Of a stretch of 7,971 nt of DNA, positions 6,046 to 7,971 are shown one piece after another (within the stretch, counting starts at the first letter, position 1; every line of letters starts with the position of its first letter). Origin of the DNA: Odoribacteraceae bacterium (GTDB lineage: Bacteria; Bacteroidota; Bacteroidia; Bacteroidales; Marinifilaceae); NCBI GenBank assembly GCA_031267995.1, contig JAIRXZ010000023.1:1-7971 (forward strand). The letters run 5' to 3'. The translations under genes and the position numbers were made by a program. The notes under the pieces are model-generated. The model saw only the letters and a list, made by a program, of their open reading frames with translations, made no database searches and had not been told where the DNA came from.

Positions 6046-6053
6046 TACTTTCG
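6046..6053 (+). promoter_or_regulatory. Candidate -7 box for the murB operon
   Basis: TACTTTCG followed by C differs from TAnnTTTG at one base. It lies 18 bp before the murB ATG, so the leader would be very short (about 10-15 nt) and A-rich. A TTTG at 6030-6033 is too close to serve as the normal -33 box. Confidence 0.4.
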
Positions 6054-6071
6054 CGGGAAAACGGGAAAAAT

Positions 6072-7085
6072 ATGATACTTATCAACGAACTTGCAGCTTT
6101 AAAGAAACGCAACACCTTTGGCGTGGAAGCCACCTGCCGCCGCTGGGTGGAGTGCGACAACGAGGAGGAACTCCTGAATTTCATCACCGCGGACGGCCTG
6201 AAACCGGGAGACTTTTTCGTCCTCGGCGGCGGCAGCAACGTCCTTTTCACCGCGGACTACCAGGGCGCCATCATCCACCCCGCCATCCGGGGGCGCAAGC
6301 TGGCGGGCGCCGAGGGCACGGACATCCTCGTCCGCGTGGGAGCGGGAGAATCCTGGGACGAATTTGTCTCCTGGGCTGTCGACCGCGGCTTTTGGGGCGT
6401 GGAAAACCTCTCCATGATCCCCGGTCGCGTGGGCGCCGCGCCCGTGCAAAACATCGGGGCATACGGCGTGGAGATCGGCGACCGCGTCGCGCGGGTAGAG
6501 GCCATCGACGCGGAGCGCGGCGAGCGGGTCACCCTGGACGGGGTAGCCTGCCGCTTCGGTTACCGCGACTCGATCTTCAAAAACGAGTGGCGCGACCGCT
6601 TCATCGTCACCCGCGTCACCTTCCGCCTCTCCAAAACCCCCTGCCCCCGCCTGGACTACAAGGGAGTGCAAGAGGAGATCGACCGCGAGGGCGAACCCAC
6701 CCTCCCCGTCATCCGCCGCGCCATCACCCGCCTCCGCGAAAGCAAGCTCCCCGACGTGCGGGCGATGGGCAACGCCGGCAGTTTCTTCAAAAACCCCGTG
6801 GTGGAGCAAGCGCTGGCCGACCGCCTGCTGGAAAAACACCCGAAAATGCCCGTCTACCCCGCCGGCGAGGGACAGGTAAAACTCGCCGCCGCCTGGCTGG
6901 TGGAGCGTTCGGGAAGCAAAAAAAGCACCATCGGCGGGGCGGGCGTCCACGACAAGCAAGCCCTCGTCCTCGTGAACAAAAGGGGAGCCACCGGCGACGA
7001 CATCCTCCGTCTCGCCAACGAAATACAGCGCGGCGTCCTCCTCCGTTTCGGCGTGCAGCTCCAGCCGGAAGTCACCATTCTCTAA
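6072..7085 (+). CDS. murB: UDP-N-acetylmuramate dehydrogenase (UDP-N-acetylenolpyruvoylglucosamine reductase)
   Basis: A 337-residue cytosolic FAD enzyme that uses NADPH to reduce UDP-GlcNAc-enolpyruvate to UDP-MurNAc, the second committed step of peptidoglycan precursor synthesis. Signatures: VLGGGSNVLF (50-59) and IPGRVGAAPVQNIGAYG (116-132) for FAD binding; FGYRDSIFK (162-170) with Arg165; GNAGSFFKNP (233-242) with the proton-donating Ser237; LAAAWLVE (271-278); and LQPEV (330-334) with Glu333. The Arg, Ser and Glu match the E. coli catalytic set. Its length and the long segment between SIFK and GSFFKNP indicate a type I MurB. The ATG at 6072 gives the usual short N terminus before NTFG; an in-frame ATG at 5976 would precede the candidate promoter box and add 32 unrelated residues. 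Codons are strongly C-ending, unlike the G-ending codons of the upstream operon. It is cotranscribed with the thioesterase 9 bp downstream. Confidence 0.98.
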   Translation: MILINELAALKKRNTFGVEATCRRWVECDNEEELLNFITADGLKPGDFFVLGGGSNVLFTADYQGAIIHPAIRGRKLAGAEGTDILVRVGAGESWDEFVSWAVDRGFWGVENLSMIPGRVGAAPVQNIGAYGVEIGDRVARVEAIDAERGERVTLDGVACRFGYRDSIFKNEWRDRFIVTRVTFRLSKTPCPRLDYKGVQEEIDREGEPTLPVIRRAITRLRESKLPDVRAMGNAGSFFKNPVVEQALADRLLEKHPKMPVYPAGEGQVKLAAAWLVERSGSKKSTIGGAGVHDKQALVLVNKRGATGDDILRLANEIQRGVLLRFGVQLQPEVTIL

Positions 7086-7094
7086 CGCCGCCCC

Positions 7095-7877
7095 ATGCTA
7101 AAGCACGAAAAAACCATCACCATCTGCAACCACCACGCCGACATCCGCGGAACCCTCGGCGTGAAAACGCTCTGCGACCTCTTCAACGACGTCGCCAACG
7201 AGCAAACCACCGCCCTGGGCGTGGACGTGGACACCTTCAACGCGGCGGGCATCACCTGGATGTTGCACCGGATTCGCCTCCTCCTCCCCCGCCTCCCGGC
7301 GCGGGGGCAGCAAATCACCATCGCCACGTGGCCCTCCGGCGCCGACCGCCTGTTTGCCTTCCGCGACTTCGCCGTTCGCGACACCTCCGGCGAACTCCTG
7401 GTGCGCGCCACCTCCGAGTGGATGGTGATTGACCTCCACCGCCGTCGCCCCGTCCGCCTCCCGGCCAGCGTGTTGGCCATGGCCGCCACCCACGAGGGCG
7501 TCACGCGGGAGCTGGGCTTCACCCTCTCTCCCAAGGGCGACACCACCGCCCCCTTGTCAACGGCCACCACCGGCCGCCGCCGCTTTGTCGCCTCCTACGA
7601 CACCATCGACTTCAACCGCCACGTCACCCAGGCCTCCTACGTCGGGTGGGTCGCCCACGCCCTCCCCTTCGACTTCCTGAACACCCACCTCCTGGAGGAG
7701 ATGGAGGTGCTGTACGAGCGAGAAATCCTCCCGGACAGCGAGGTACACTCCATCTACCGCCTCGAGGAGCGCGACGAAAAAACCCACATCTCCCACCAGG
7801 TCACCGACACCACGGAGCAACAAACGCACTGCATTGCGCGTAGCGTGTGGAGACGCTTTCCCGCCAATCCCGCGTAA
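7095..7877 (+). CDS. Acyl-ACP thioesterase (FatA/FatB-like, double hotdog)
   Basis: A 260-residue cytosolic enzyme expected to hydrolyse long-chain acyl-ACP, releasing free fatty acids and resetting the acyl carrier. The N-terminal hotdog spans about residues 5-125, with an ITWMLHRIRL segment (53-62) and SEWMVIDLHRRRPVRLP (107-123). The second spans about 160-255, with DFNRHVTQASYVGW (172-185). Asp172, Asn174 and His176 correspond to the catalytic D-N-H of plant FatB. Glu210 in YEREI corresponds to the Glu of the plant RREC motif, where the following Cys is Ile211 here. The usual HVNN is HVTQ (176-179). Length is typical of bacterial members. The ATG is 9 bp after the murB stop, with no Shine-Dalgarno sequence. 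Which chain lengths are preferred cannot be read from the sequence. Confidence 0.93.
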   Translation: MLKHEKTITICNHHADIRGTLGVKTLCDLFNDVANEQTTALGVDVDTFNAAGITWMLHRIRLLLPRLPARGQQITIATWPSGADRLFAFRDFAVRDTSGELLVRATSEWMVIDLHRRRPVRLPASVLAMAATHEGVTRELGFTLSPKGDTTAPLSTATTGRRRFVASYDTIDFNRHVTQASYVGWVAHALPFDFLNTHLLEEMEVLYEREILPDSEVHSIYRLEERDEKTHISHQVTDTTEQQTHCIARSVWRRFPANPA

Positions 7878-7897
7878 ACGCCCCGTGCCCGTGACTT

Positions 7898-7922
7898 GAG
7901 ACGTAGCACGCTACGTCTCTAC
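7898..7922. repeat. Palindromic repeat downstream of the thioesterase
   Basis: GAGACGTAGC (7898-7907), AC, then GCTACGTCTC (7910-7919) make a 22-bp near-perfect palindrome with 10-bp arms. It begins 20 bp after the thioesterase stop codon. Positions 7907-7922 recur as an exact 16-bp inverted copy at 7956-7971. It could form a strong hairpin and help end the murB operon transcript, but no T-run follows. I recall such GTAGAGACGTAGC palindromes as an abundant interspersed repeat in Bacteroidetes; this is unverified. Confidence 0.8.
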
Positions 7923-7955
7923 TGATTCTCGCAACCTGCAATTGTAAGTCCCTCT

Positions 7956-7971
7956 GTAGAGACGTAGCGTG
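7956..7971. repeat. Second copy of the GAGACGTAG repeat, cut by the window end
   Basis: GTAGAGACGTAGCGTG is the exact reverse complement of 7907-7922. The other half of the palindrome, if present, lies beyond the window. Confidence 0.75.

Noticed and set aside
5976..6071. Earlier in-frame ATG for murB
   Set aside because: It adds 32 Arg-rich residues absent from the family and lies upstream of the candidate promoter box.
5063..6071. dif recombination site near the skew reversal
   Set aside because: I looked for two 11-bp XerC/XerD-like arms around a 6-bp centre and saw none convincing. A profile search is needed because Bacteroidetes dif sites differ from that of E. coli.
5876..7432. 518-codon + strand frame overlapping murB and the thioesterase
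   Set aside because: Arg/Pro/His-rich out-of-frame reading of two genes whose true frames carry full catalytic motifs.

Overview
The window is a GC-rich stretch that looks chromosomal and comes most likely from a member of the order Bacteroidales. Three things point there: a DUF4831 protein (a family I know essentially only from Bacteroidetes), candidate -7 boxes of the Bacteroidetes type TAnnTTTG (here TAnnTT[T/C]GC), and start codons that mostly lack a Shine-Dalgarno sequence. The genus cannot be fixed from the sequence. The GC content is high for the order.

Layout: positions 1-471 hold no convincing gene. They contain a nested cluster of palindromic and inverted repeats (24-227), a candidate promoter (341-348) and a four-unit 18-bp tandem array (385-456) lying in the presumed leader of the next gene. 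A tight three-gene operon on the + strand follows: a bifunctional NAD(P)H-hydrate epimerase/dehydratase (472-1992), a secreted DUF4831 protein (2002-3117) and a CLC-type chloride channel/transporter with two C-terminal CBS domains (3121-4893). The gaps between them are 9 and 3 bp. One base after the last stop codon begins an eight-unit array (plus a decayed ninth unit) of a 21-bp palindromic repeat (4895-5083). It sits between the operon and a convergent Crp/Fnr-family regulator on the - strand (5133-5852). The divergent intergenic region 5853-6071 carries candidate promoters for both directions and a terminator-like hairpin in the regulator's leader. A second + strand operon follows: murB (6072-7085) and an acyl-ACP thioesterase (7095-7877), 9 bp apart. 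The window closes with another palindromic repeat family (7898-7971, cut by the end).

The protein-coding genes are mostly ordinary housekeeping functions: metabolite repair, anion transport, peptidoglycan precursor synthesis and fatty-acid release. No defence system, mobile-element gene, RNA gene or CRISPR array is visible. The notable content is non-coding: at least five different repeat types with dyad symmetry in 8 kb, two of them tandem arrays bracketing one operon. There is also a sharp reversal of GC and AT skew on the + strand near 5.9 kb (G/T-rich before, A/C-rich after), although genes on both sides are + strand, as expected near a replication terminus or a rearrangement junction. 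The Crp/Fnr protein has FNR-like cysteines that suggest an iron-sulfur sensor with an incomplete or altered ligand set. I do not see a clearly new multi-gene system here.
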